From Portibacter lacus (GTDB lineage Bacteria; Bacteroidota; Bacteroidia; Chitinophagales; Saprospiraceae), in assembly GCF_021533215.1 (NCBI RefSeq), contig NZ_JAJNKA010000002.1, positions 175,001 through 239,000 on the forward strand: DNA of 64,000 nucleotides. The letters are read 5' to 3'. Under the pieces are notes generated by a model. It made no database searches, was not told the DNA's origin, and saw only the letters and a program-made list of their open reading frames with translations. Of the stretch, positions 18,750 to 26,262 are shown piece after piece. The position numbers were made by a program, and so were the translations under genes. Within the stretch, counting starts at the first letter, position 1; each line of letters starts with the position of its first letter.

Positions 18750-19163
18750 CTAGTGTGGCAATTTACTTTTTAAAGCACCATAAGCATAGGTTCCAGCAAT
18801 CGCACTTGCAATCACAAGCAAAATTGTCCAAGCGCCATGGCCAACCAGCGTGAACATAGGTCCCGGACATGCGCCAGTCATTGCCCAGCCAAGACCAAAA
18901 ATAATTCCACCTATTAGATAGCGAGGAACACTCATATTCTTAGGATTAAAAACAATCTGGTCGCCACTAAGCGTCTTGCCTTGATATTTTTTAATCAGCC
19001 AAGTCATAATCGCAGCTAATATCACTGCAGTTCCAATGATTCCATACATATGAAAACTTTCGAACCTAAACATTTCTTGAATCCGGAACCAACTTACGGC
19101 TTCTGATTTCGTCATCACGATTCCAAACAAAATCCCTGGAATCATATATTTCATCAACTTCAT
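18750..19163 (-). CDS. YeeE/YedE family membrane protein, short half (DUF6691-type)
   Basis: 137 residues with four predicted membrane helices. It holds the hallmark GWAMTGACPGPMFTLVGHG (about 95-113), where the cysteine of the GACPG loop is the conserved sulfur-handling residue of this transporter family. YeeE/YedE proteins import thiosulfate or move sulfane sulfur equivalents. The gene lies 9 nt after the longer partner at 19173-19760, and the two halves together match the two-repeat fold of a full YeeE. Confidence 0.87.
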   Translation of the reverse strand: MKLMKYMIPGILFGIVMTKSEAVSWFRIQEMFRFESFHMYGIIGTAVILAAIMTWLIKKYQGKTLSGDQIVFNPKNMSVPRYLIGGIIFGLGWAMTGACPGPMFTLVGHGAWTILLVIASAIAGTYAYGALKSKLPH

Positions 19164-19172
19164 AGTCCTTGT

Positions 19173-19760
19173 TTAAATAGTAAATAGAAATGGAATAATC
19201 AACCATGTCATCAACAGGCCACCGATAAAGAAACCGATAACCGCAATAAGCGATGGTAGCTGTAGGTTAGAAAGGCCACTGATTGCATGACCAGATGTAC
19301 ATCCACCCGCATATCTCGCACCAAATCCTACCAAAAATCCACCCACTAAAATGATCACGAGATTACGTCCTGATAATAAATTCTTTACAGCAAATATTTC
19401 CTGCGGCAAATATCCATTTCCTTCTTCTATCGTCTGCGGCGTACTTACACCTAATGTAGAAAGATACTCTTGTGTTTCCTGTGCGATCTGAACTGGTTCT
19501 GGACTCGCAAAAACTGTAGTTGCCAGATAACCGCCTATAATTGCGCTCCCTATAAAAACAAGGTTCCACATCTGCCCCTTCCAGTTAAACTTGAAAAAAT
19601 CTACTTGTTTTCCCGCTCCACCGATTGCACAAAGTGTCCTCAGATTAGAGGAAGCACCAAAGTTTCCACCAAACCAAAGCAACAAAAACATAACAAATAC
19701 GATAACTGCTCCTGACACCGACCAGTGCCAGGGCTGACTTACAAACTCAATAAAATTCAT
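19173..19760 (-). CDS. YeeE/YedE family membrane protein, long half
   Basis: 195 residues with about five membrane helices. The signature ARYAGGCTSGHAISGLS (about 148-164) contains the conserved Cys of the pore loop. It is encoded 13 nt downstream of the persulfide dioxygenase fusion and just before the short YeeE half. Members of this pair are often encoded beside rhodaneses and persulfide dioxygenases, as here. Likely role: carrying thiosulfate or a related sulfur species through the inner membrane. Direction of transport is not known. Confidence 0.88.
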   Translation of the reverse strand: MNFIEFVSQPWHWSVSGAVIVFVMFLLLWFGGNFGASSNLRTLCAIGGAGKQVDFFKFNWKGQMWNLVFIGSAIIGGYLATTVFASPEPVQIAQETQEYLSTLGVSTPQTIEEGNGYLPQEIFAVKNLLSGRNLVIILVGGFLVGFGARYAGGCTSGHAISGLSNLQLPSLIAVIGFFIGGLLMTWLIIPFLFTI

Positions 19761-19773
19761 ATATTTTTTTTGA

Positions 19774-21228
19774 TTAACTCACGCTTGCTACTAATTCATC
19801 TAATTCCTCCTGAGACATTGAAGTTGGACATTTATAATCCGTTAAGGCTATGTGACCATTTTCTTCTATCCCTTTAAATCCTTGCTGAACATCTACAATG
19901 TTTCTAATTCCTCTAGCTTGCAAAATGGAAGACATGATCATCGATCTGTATCCGCCTGCACAGTGAATGTAATAAGTCTTATCTTTAGAAAGACTAGACA
20001 TGTTTTTATTAATATAATCCAATGGGAAGTTCGTTGCACCTTCTACATGATGTGCTAAAAACTCAGTTGGTTTACGAGCATCGATTAATTCATCAACTTT
20101 TCCTGAATTCCATCGATCTGCAAATTCTGCAGGTGTAATAGATTCAATCTGGTCTACTTCCTTGCCCGATTTTTTCCAAGCATCGATACCATCTTTTAAA
20201 TATCCTAAAGTATTATCATAACCAACTCTTGCCAATCGAGTAACAACTTCTTCCGCCATTCCTTTTTCAGCAATAATAACGATCGGTTGTTCGATATCTG
20301 TAATTAAAGCTCCTACCCAAGGGGCGAAACTACCTTTGATTCCAATGTTAATCGAATTAGGAATATGGGCTTCTGCAAATTCCGCTGGCGTTCTTGTATC
20401 TAACATTAACGCTTCTCTTGTTTCCACAATTTCCTCAAATTTTTCTGGGCTTAATGCCACAGCTCCTCTCTCCAAGATATCATCAAAACTTCCGTAACCT
20501 GCCTTATTCATCATGGCATTCTTAGCAAAATATTGTGGCGGTGGTGCAAGTCCTGCAGTCACTTCTTTCACAAATTCTTCCTTCGTCATGTCAGCTCTTA
20601 AAGCATAATTCGTCTTTTTCTGCTCTCCTAGATATCCCCAAGTTTCCTTACTCAAGTTCTTTCCACATGCAGAACCTGCACCGTGAGCTGGATATACGAT
20701 TACGTCATCAGCAAGCGGCATCACTTTTTCTCTTAGGCTGTCAAAAAGATAACCTGCAAGATCTTCTTTTGTAACAGCTCCTTGTTTAATCGCTAGATCT
20801 GGTCTTCCGACATCGCCTAAAAATAACGTGTCACCAGAAAACATTGCGTAATCTTTTCCTTCAGCATCCTTTAATAGAAAAACGGAGCTCTCCATGGTAT
20901 GACCAGGCGTGTGAAGTACTTTAAAAGTAACATCACCCACTTGCAACTCTTCTCCATCTTTAGCGGAGTAAATATCATAAGATGTTTCAGCCATCGGACC
21001 ATAAACGATCGTTGCACCTGTTTTCTTTGCAAGATCTAAATGTCCAGATACAAAGTCAGCATGAAAATGTGTTTCAAAAATGTATTTCAATTTCACACCT
21101 TCGCTTTCCAATTTCTCTATATATGGTTCTGTTTCTCTTAATGGATCAATGATCACTGCTTCTCCTTTCGATTCGATGTAGTAAGCACCTTGTGCTAAAC
21201 ATCCTGTATATATTTGTTCTACTTTCAT
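19774..21228 (-). CDS. Persulfide dioxygenase-rhodanese fusion (MBL fold plus two rhodanese domains), copy 1
   Basis: 484 residues. An N-terminal metallo-beta-lactamase fold of the ETHE1/CstB type (about 1-235) shows THFHADFVSGH (His54, His56, Asp58, His63), His110 in HTPGHT, Asp133 in SGDTLF and His182 in YPAHG for iron binding. Two rhodanese domains follow. The first (about 260-355) lacks the active cysteine (IIAEKGMAEE). The second keeps it (Cys423 in HCAGGYRS). Expected to oxidise persulfide to sulfite and pass sulfur to make thiosulfate. First gene of a four-gene operon preceded by the GTAAC dyad at 21284. Confidence 0.9.
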   Translation of the reverse strand: MKVEQIYTGCLAQGAYYIESKGEAVIIDPLRETEPYIEKLESEGVKLKYIFETHFHADFVSGHLDLAKKTGATIVYGPMAETSYDIYSAKDGEELQVGDVTFKVLHTPGHTMESSVFLLKDAEGKDYAMFSGDTLFLGDVGRPDLAIKQGAVTKEDLAGYLFDSLREKVMPLADDVIVYPAHGAGSACGKNLSKETWGYLGEQKKTNYALRADMTKEEFVKEVTAGLAPPPQYFAKNAMMNKAGYGSFDDILERGAVALSPEKFEEIVETREALMLDTRTPAEFAEAHIPNSINIGIKGSFAPWVGALITDIEQPIVIIAEKGMAEEVVTRLARVGYDNTLGYLKDGIDAWKKSGKEVDQIESITPAEFADRWNSGKVDELIDARKPTEFLAHHVEGATNFPLDYINKNMSSLSKDKTYYIHCAGGYRSMIMSSILQARGIRNIVDVQQGFKGIEENGHIALTDYKCPTSMSQEELDELVASVS

Positions 21229-21253
21229 ATTCTGTTTTTTTTATTAACTAATG

Positions 21254-21297
21254 CAAAAATAACTTATATTTTCCAGCTCTATTGTAACCTATGTTAC
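21254..21297 (-). promoter_or_regulatory. Sulfur-regulon promoter and dyad operator 1
   Basis: The dyad GTAAC-CTAT-GTTAC (21284-21297) sits 22 nt upstream of the -7 box TATTTTTG (minus strand, 21261-21254), a match to TAnnTTTG. No -33 TTTG is present, as expected if an activator bound at about -40 replaces it. The ATG at 21228 follows 25 nt after the box. The same geometry recurs at 22204 and 26042. Confidence 0.7.
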
Positions 21298-21310
21298 CTT
21301 GACTAGGTTC

Positions 21311-21351
21311 AAAAATAAAAGCGATTCCAATTTGACAACCGGAACCGCTTC
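21311..21351 (-). terminator. Terminator after the rhodanese pair
   Basis: On the minus strand AGCGGTTCC and GGAATCGCT arms (two non-Watson-Crick positions) are followed by TTTTATTTTT. It lies 26 nt past the stop at 21378. Confidence 0.75.
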
Positions 21352-21377
21352 ATTATAGGAGTTGATATTTTGCCGTA

Positions 21378-21878
21378 CTAGTTTACTTTTTTACAACAAG
21401 ATTTTCCTTCTTTAGGTGCGCAATCTTTCTTAGACGCTTTATTATTACAATTAGATTTTTCTTCCTTAGACTTCTTGGAACAGCAAGATTTCGCAGTGGA
21501 AGAACTTGCTTCATTGACCACTGGAAAACCATTTTCCTGCCAAGCCTTAATGCCTCCTTCCATATTAATAGTATTCGTAACACCTAATTCTGAAAGTTGA
21601 TCTATTGCTTTTTGGCTTCTATTTCCACTTCGGCATGCCATCACTAAAGTCTTATCATTCGGCAATTCGCTATATCTATCACTGAGCTCCGAAAGAGGAA
21701 TATGTAGCATCCCGTCTGACTGATATGCCATCGCTGCAACTTCATCGTTTTCTCTGACGTCAACCAATATAGCACCTTCTTCCAGTAATGCTTGAGCATC
21801 ATTCACCGTTATTGATTCTGACTGCGCAAAACTTATTAGTGGCATCAATAAGGTGACAATAAAAATTAATATTTTCAT
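21378..21878 (-). CDS. Exported rhodanese with a cysteine-rich tail
   Basis: 166 residues counted from the ATG at 21878; a TTG eight codons upstream (21902) is in frame but would spoil the signal peptide. Signal peptide about 1-18 (ISFAQ). A single rhodanese domain carries Cys82 in ACRSGNRS, so it should transfer sulfane sulfur in the periplasm. After residue about 130 comes a lysine-rich tail with two CC pairs and two single cysteines (KSCCSKK, SNCNN, KDCAP, KSCCKK), unusual for the family and suggestive of metal or sulfur binding. It is the second gene of an operon with the cytoplasmic rhodanese at 21903, 24 nt away. Confidence 0.85.
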   Translation of the reverse strand: MKILIFIVTLLMPLISFAQSESITVNDAQALLEEGAILVDVRENDEVAAMAYQSDGMLHIPLSELSDRYSELPNDKTLVMACRSGNRSQKAIDQLSELGVTNTINMEGGIKAWQENGFPVVNEASSSTAKSCCSKKSKEEKSNCNNKASKKDCAPKEGKSCCKKVN

Positions 21879-21902
21879 TTTTTTCTTTTTAAGGTGAATC
21901 AA

Positions 21903-22184
21903 TTATGCAACTAGAAAAGAGTTCATGATCATATAAGAACCACCATTATAAGTATCCTTTATTCCTAAACTCTGGAGGTAATTAACGGCTTGACCACTTC
22001 TATTTCCACTTCGGCAATAAAATACTTTATCACCTTTCATTTCTTTGATCGTATCTACGAAATCTGCAAAATGAGAAAGCGGCATATTAACTGCATTTTC
22101 TACGTGCTCAGATTCAAATTCATACGTTTCTCTAACATCTATAATGTGTACTGAGTCTTGTTTTACTATTTCTTGAATGTCCAT
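21903..22184 (-). CDS. Single-domain rhodanese
   Basis: 93 residues, cytoplasmic, no signal. Active loop YCRSGNRSG with Cys57, and the N-terminal HIIDVRETYEFESEHV segment of single-domain rhodaneses. Likely carries sulfur between sulfide oxidation products and acceptors such as the persulfide dioxygenases. Its promoter region contains dyad operator 2 (22234-22247) and a -7 box TATCTTTG (22211-22204). It is the first gene of a two-gene operon, with an ATG start 19 nt from the -7 box. Confidence 0.9.
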   Translation of the reverse strand: MDIQEIVKQDSVHIIDVRETYEFESEHVENAVNMPLSHFADFVDTIKEMKGDKVFYCRSGNRSGQAVNYLQSLGIKDTYNGGSYMIMNSFLVA

Positions 22185-22203
22185 AACTTTTTTATTTTTT
22201 ATT

Positions 22204-22247
22204 CAAAGATAAGGCAACAGGATAGGACTGCGTGTGACTTGAGTTAC
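22204..22247 (-). promoter_or_regulatory. Sulfur-regulon promoter and dyad operator 2
   Basis: GTGAC-TTGA-GTTAC (22234-22247, one mismatch from a perfect dyad) lies 22 nt upstream of the -7 box TATCTTTG (minus strand 22211-22204). Spacing is identical to operators 1 and 3. It drives the rhodanese at 22184. Confidence 0.7.
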
Positions 22248-22260
22248 ATATAGGCACCTC

Positions 22261-22518
22261 CTATTCATAAAGTTTATTTATTCTATTTCGCATTCTCCAA
22301 TAAATCACAATGCCTAAGACAAAGCATATCACACCCACGGATATTAGCGACCATTCAAGAAAACCAATATGCTCATTTTTCTGAAGGTAGAATGTTCCAA
22401 TGGCTGTACTCATGAAGAAAATCCCCGTTTTTATATAGGACAATAAGGTACGTTGATTAGCCAGCACGGTTCTATCCAGTGCAAGCTTATCTCTCAGAAT
22501 TAAGTCTGCTCTATTCAT
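22261..22518 (-). CDS. DUF202 family small membrane protein
   Basis: 85 residues with two membrane helices (about 28-46 and 54-73). The N-terminal DRTVLANQRTLLSYIKTG is the DUF202 signature. Function of the family is unknown. It stands between two rhodanese operons with its own 180-nt upstream gap, which holds a TGGAC/GTCCA dyad at 22551-22565. Position suggests a link with sulfur stress, but that is only context. Confidence 0.82.
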   Translation of the reverse strand: MNRADLILRDKLALDRTVLANQRTLLSYIKTGIFFMSTAIGTFYLQKNEHIGFLEWSLISVGVICFVLGIVIYWRMRNRINKLYE

Positions 22519-22550
22519 TTTTTTCTAAATATTCGAATAATTAAAATGGG

Positions 22551-22565
22551 TGGACAGGCCGTCCA
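22551..22565. promoter_or_regulatory. Dyad upstream of the DUF202 gene
   Basis: TGGAC-AGGCC-GTCCA has perfect 5-bp arms and is GC-rich against an AT-rich background, 33 nt before the ATG at 22518. It is a candidate operator unlike the GTAAC dyads. Confidence 0.35.
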
Positions 22566-22700
22566 TTAAGCAATCTGTTCAAGGGATTCTAAGAACCGAA
22601 GTAATCGGATCAATCGCTAGTACAGACTGATCAGATTCTATAACTTTATAAGCAAGAAAGTACAAGGTAAAAACCTAGGTCTAAATTAAGAAGGCCTCTA

Positions 22701-23072
22701 TTATTTCCGATAAGACATAAATCCACCAGAAAGATTAAAAACATTGGCAAAGCCTAATCCAGCGAGCATCTTACTCGCAATGGCACTTCTTCGACCACTT
22801 CTACAATAGACCACATATGTTTTATCTTTATCCAACTTGGAAGCTTTTTCCTTGAATGAGCCATTAAGTTCTAACCAACTAGGCTTACCGATCACACCAG
22901 ATTTCATTTCCGCCTTGGATCTGACATCTATAAGATTGACCTTTTTTTCTTTTATCAAGGCATTCAGTTCGTCAGAAGAAATATTTTTATATCCGCTTGG
23001 CTTGGCATTAAATAATCTAAATAATAAGTAGACGCCAATAGCGGCTAGTATAACGTAAATAAACGTGTTCAT
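22701..23072 (-). CDS. Membrane-anchored rhodanese
   Basis: 123 residues. An N-terminal hydrophobic helix (about 2-20) probably anchors the protein to the inner membrane. A rhodanese domain follows with Cys90 in YCRSGRRS. It begins 4 nt after the stop of the DUF3365 heme lipoprotein and ends a Usp-DUF3365-rhodanese operon. The topology (helix then domain) would put the active site in the periplasm or cytoplasm depending on orientation, which I cannot decide. Confidence 0.88.
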   Translation of the reverse strand: MNTFIYVILAAIGVYLLFRLFNAKPSGYKNISSDELNALIKEKKVNLIDVRSKAEMKSGVIGKPSWLELNGSFKEKASKLDKDKTYVVYCRSGRRSAIASKMLAGLGFANVFNLSGGFMSYRK

Positions 23073-23076
23073 TTTT

Positions 23077-23661
23077 TTATATTTTATTTGGTAGTAAAGT
23101 GATGCTCCACATTCCGCGAAGATCTCCTGTTTTATATCCTGTCGCTAAATCTGTAGGATATTTTGCTAGTATTTTATCGTAAGCAGAAATTTGATCTTTA
23201 GGTCCATGACATTTCATACACATTTCTTGCATGACGATCGGCGCATAAAAAATTTGCTTTCCTCCTACTTCTGCTAATTTCGGTTTCATATCTTCTCCTT
23301 TATCTTTGAGTTCTTGATATGCTAAGAGGACCTTCCCTTCTGCCATCGTCGGTGCGTTTTTAGGATTTCTATACTTTGCACTTGTTCTTTTGATCTCCGC
23401 ATGATACTCATTTGATAAACTATCTGTAATGGGTAGCGCATTGATATTGCAATAAGCAATCGCCTTTTCAATTCCACCTTCTTCCATGCTCTTTTTCAAT
23501 TCTTGGGATAGCGCTTTGAATGTATTTTGGGCAACTTCTTTGCCTCTCTGCATTAAAGCTTCTTGATCTTGGTCAATTTTTGCCTTACTTCCTTTTTGTT
23601 CCATATTACATGAAGTAATAATGACTCCTAGAATCGCGATGATTAGAAATTTTAATTTCAT
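23077..23661 (-). CDS. DUF3365-type heme lipoprotein
   Basis: 194 residues. A lipoprotein signal ends IITSC (Cys18). The body matches the DUF3365/Tll0287-like layout and carries one c-type heme motif, C148-MK-C151-H152, near the C-terminus (PIVMQEMCMKCHGPKD). Such proteins are thought to be heme-based sensors or electron carriers on the outer face of a membrane. It lies between a Usp gene (2 nt) and a membrane rhodanese (4 nt), so it is translated with sulfur and stress functions. Redox partner unknown. Confidence 0.83.
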   Translation of the reverse strand: MKLKFLIIAILGVIITSCNMEQKGSKAKIDQDQEALMQRGKEVAQNTFKALSQELKKSMEEGGIEKAIAYCNINALPITDSLSNEYHAEIKRTSAKYRNPKNAPTMAEGKVLLAYQELKDKGEDMKPKLAEVGGKQIFYAPIVMQEMCMKCHGPKDQISAYDKILAKYPTDLATGYKTGDLRGMWSITLLPNKI

Positions 23662-23663
23662 GA

Positions 23664-24500
23664 TTAGTGTATTGGGAATGTTAAAATAGGATGGAATAAA
23701 TGATTAACAACATCATTAGATACGCTATGTCTGAACAAGCGGGAGAATCCACTAGATTGGTGTGTACCGAGAATGATCATATCAATGTCTTTCTCTGCAC
23801 AAAACTTACCTATCCCAGCTTCCACACTTGGATCTTCGTAAATATTAAGGGTATAATTTTCCAATTTATTTAGCTGCGCAAATTTTTCCATGTCCTCATG
23901 TACTTGAATATCTGTTCTTTGATTATTCGGTTTCTTAATTTTTAGCAAGAGAATTTTAGAATTAAATACTTCTTGAATTCTCTTCATTACTTCCAAGTTC
24001 AACACTTTGTTTTCAAGAAAGTCACTTACGAAAACGACTTGACTCAAATCCAGATTAGAACGATCACATTTTAGAGACAAAACGGGTACCTGGGCATGTT
24101 TCGTAATATACTCAGTGTGCGACCCTTTCGACCATACTGATTTATTAAACAGGCCTTCCGTTCCCATAACCACAAGGTCTATTTCATGTTCTTCACTTAA
24201 CTGCAGGATGGTTTCATCAATATCTCCAATAACGCAAATCGAATCAGTGACAGACTCTTTATCAGCGATCCATTTCTTCATTTGCTCTTTTTTCCCTTCG
24301 CAACGTTTATACCATTCTGTATAATCATCCCCCTCATCATTCATCAGCTTTCCTGAACTAGAATATAATGCTCCCGCAGGTCCAGGCATTACGTATAGCG
24401 TAATAATTTCACAATTTGTATTCTTAGCTATTTTACTTGCTACCTCGTATGCGTAATCTCCTAATTCAGAGAAATCTGTTGGAACTAATATTTTTTTCAC
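23664..24500 (-). CDS. Universal stress protein, tandem UspA domains, GTG start
   Basis: 278 residues with two UspA domains. The first begins with the conserved KKILVPTDFSELGDYAYEV, which fixes the start at a GTG codon (24500). The ATP pattern MGTEGLFNKSVWSKGSHTE is complete except that it carries Lys before the final GS. The second domain has a partial pattern (LGTHQSSGFSRLFRHSVS). First gene of an operon with the DUF3365 heme lipoprotein and a membrane rhodanese. I see no dyad or -7 box in the 103 nt upstream, so it may be reached by read-through of the weakly separated MBL gene. Confidence 0.88.
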   Translation of the reverse strand: MKKILVPTDFSELGDYAYEVASKIAKNTNCEIITLYVMPGPAGALYSSSGKLMNDEGDDYTEWYKRCEGKKEQMKKWIADKESVTDSICVIGDIDETILQLSEEHEIDLVVMGTEGLFNKSVWSKGSHTEYITKHAQVPVLSLKCDRSNLDLSQVVFVSDFLENKVLNLEVMKRIQEVFNSKILLLKIKKPNNQRTDIQVHEDMEKFAQLNKLENYTLNIYEDPSVEAGIGKFCAEKDIDMIILGTHQSSGFSRLFRHSVSNDVVNHLFHPILTFPIH

Positions 24501-24558
24501 TTTGATTTGATTTAATTATTTAATCTAATGAGGCTCTATGCTCAGGTTTCAGGATTAA

Positions 24559-24597
24559 CAAAAGAAGAGACTCCATTAGGAGCCTCCTCTTCAAATT
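24559..24597 (-). terminator. Terminator after persulfide dioxygenase copy 2
   Basis: On the minus strand GAAGAGGAGGCTCC and GGAGTCTCTTC pair around TAAT and are followed by TTTTG. It lies about 7 nt past the stop at 24604. Confidence 0.75.
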
Positions 24598-24603
24598 TTA
24601 TAT

Positions 24604-26013
24604 TTATAACATTGTAGAAGGACATACATAATCGGTCAACTCGAATTTTTCAGATGCTTTAATGGCTTTGAAACCACCTTTAACATCCACTAAATTTCTG
24701 TATCCTCTCGACTGTAATATCGAAATGAAAACGAGTGATCGATAGCCACTTGCACAATTTGTGTAATAGGTATCTACCGTGTTTAACTTATTCATACTTT
24801 CATTGATGTAATCAAGTGGGGCATTGAGCGCACCTTCTATATGCTCACTATTGAACTCACTTTCTTTTCTTACATCTAATAGGTTTGCATTCGGAATTTC
24901 AGCTAGTTCCTCTACATCGACAGAAGTAATTTCGTCTATCTCCCGTCCAGCTTCTTTCCATGCAGCAAATCCACCTTTCAGGTAGCCCTTAGCATTATCA
25001 TAACCTACTCTTGCTAATCGGGTAATGACTTCTTCTACTCTATCTTCATCTGCAACAATCAAGAGCGATTGTTTCACATCTGGAACCAAGGTTCCTACCC
25101 AAGTTGCAAAATTACCATCTATTCCGATAAAAATAGAGTTAGGAATAAATCCAGAACGGAAATGATCTTTTCCTCTAGTGTCTATGATAACTGCGTCAGT
25201 TTCCTCTGCAATTAATTCGAATTCACGTGGACTTAATGCCTTGCTTCCTTGTTCCATAACATCATCGAGGCTTTCATAACCTTTGATATTTAATAAAACA
25301 TTCTGTGGGAAATATCCAGGAGGAGGCATTAATCCATCTAAAACTTTTTCTACAAATTCGTCTTCAGTCATTTCCTGAAGCGCGTAATTTGTTTTCTTTT
25401 GATTACCAAGCGTATCTGTTGTTTCACTGCTCATATTTTTACCACAAGCAGATCCTTGACCATGTGCTGGATAAACAATCAAATCATCAGAAAGTGGCAT
25501 TATTTTATTTCTCAATGAATTGTATAAATGTCGCGCTAATTTATCTTGGGTAAGTTCAGCGATTACTTTCTGAGCAAGATCTGGTCTTCCTACATCACCT
25601 ATAAACAAGGTATCGCCAGTGAATAGGCCAACTTCTTTTCCTTCTTCGTTTCTTAGCAACAAGCAACTACTTTCCATCGTATGTCCAGGAGTGTGAATTA
25701 ACTCTATGGTTACATCACCAACTTTGAAAATCTGCCCATCTTTAGCAACTGTTTTCTTGAATCCAGTTTCCATTGTAGTTGGACCAAAAACAATCTCAGC
25801 ACCCGTTTTCTCTGCTAGGTCTACATGACCAGAAACAAAGTCTGCGTGAAAGTGTGTTTCGAAAATATATTTGATTTTAGCGTTATTCTCTTTTGCTTTA
25901 TTGATATAAGGTTCCGTTTCTCTTAGAGGGTCAATGATTACCGCTTCTCCATTTGATTCGATGTAATAGGCAGCTTCAGCCAGACATCCTGTATAAATTT
26001 GTTCAACTGTCAT
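24604..26013 (-). CDS. Persulfide dioxygenase-rhodanese fusion, copy 2
   Basis: 469 residues, a clear paralogue of the protein at 19774-21228 with the same layout. The MBL domain carries THFHADFVSGH (His54, His56, Asp58, His63), HTPGHT (His111), TGDTLF (Asp134) and YPAHG (His184). The first rhodanese domain lacks cysteine (IVADEDRVEE). The second has Cys420 in NCASGYRS. Expected to be a non-heme-iron persulfide dioxygenase with built-in sulfurtransferase. It has its own promoter with dyad operator 3 and is divergent from the DUF1641-SQR genes, so sulfide oxidation and persulfide removal may be switched on together. Confidence 0.9.
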   Translation of the reverse strand: MTVEQIYTGCLAEAAYYIESNGEAVIIDPLRETEPYINKAKENNAKIKYIFETHFHADFVSGHVDLAEKTGAEIVFGPTTMETGFKKTVAKDGQIFKVGDVTIELIHTPGHTMESSCLLLRNEEGKEVGLFTGDTLFIGDVGRPDLAQKVIAELTQDKLARHLYNSLRNKIMPLSDDLIVYPAHGQGSACGKNMSSETTDTLGNQKKTNYALQEMTEDEFVEKVLDGLMPPPGYFPQNVLLNIKGYESLDDVMEQGSKALSPREFELIAEETDAVIIDTRGKDHFRSGFIPNSIFIGIDGNFATWVGTLVPDVKQSLLIVADEDRVEEVITRLARVGYDNAKGYLKGGFAAWKEAGREIDEITSVDVEELAEIPNANLLDVRKESEFNSEHIEGALNAPLDYINESMNKLNTVDTYYTNCASGYRSLVFISILQSRGYRNLVDVKGGFKAIKASEKFELTDYVCPSTML

Positions 26014-26041
26014 GATTCATTTTTTTTGATTAACGATATCA

Positions 26042-26115
26042 CAAAGATAACGAGCAAGTCTCTATCACTAGGTAACCCAAGTTACAGTACACTATTGATC
26101 TTCGTCATATTTTTA
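26042..26115. promoter_or_regulatory. Sulfur-regulon operator 3, possibly bidirectional
   Basis: The dyad GTAAC-CCAA-GTTAC (26072-26085) has the -7 box TATCTTTG (26049-26042) 22 nt to its left on the minus strand, facing the MBL gene. To its right, again after 22 nt, TATTTTTA (26108-26115) on the plus strand is one base off TAnnTTTG and faces DUF1641-SQR. One dyad may therefore serve both directions. The plus-strand box is the weaker claim. Confidence 0.65.
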
Positions 26116-26262
26116 TTGTGCAATAGAATGATATTGATCTATTATGATTTGGTATTCATGCAAGAATCGCCAATTTAATTTGATTAAATCTTCTAAGCAC
26201 AAGGATAGATGACCATTTATATAAGTTGAGAAAAATGTAACAAGGAGAAAAAAATATTACAT

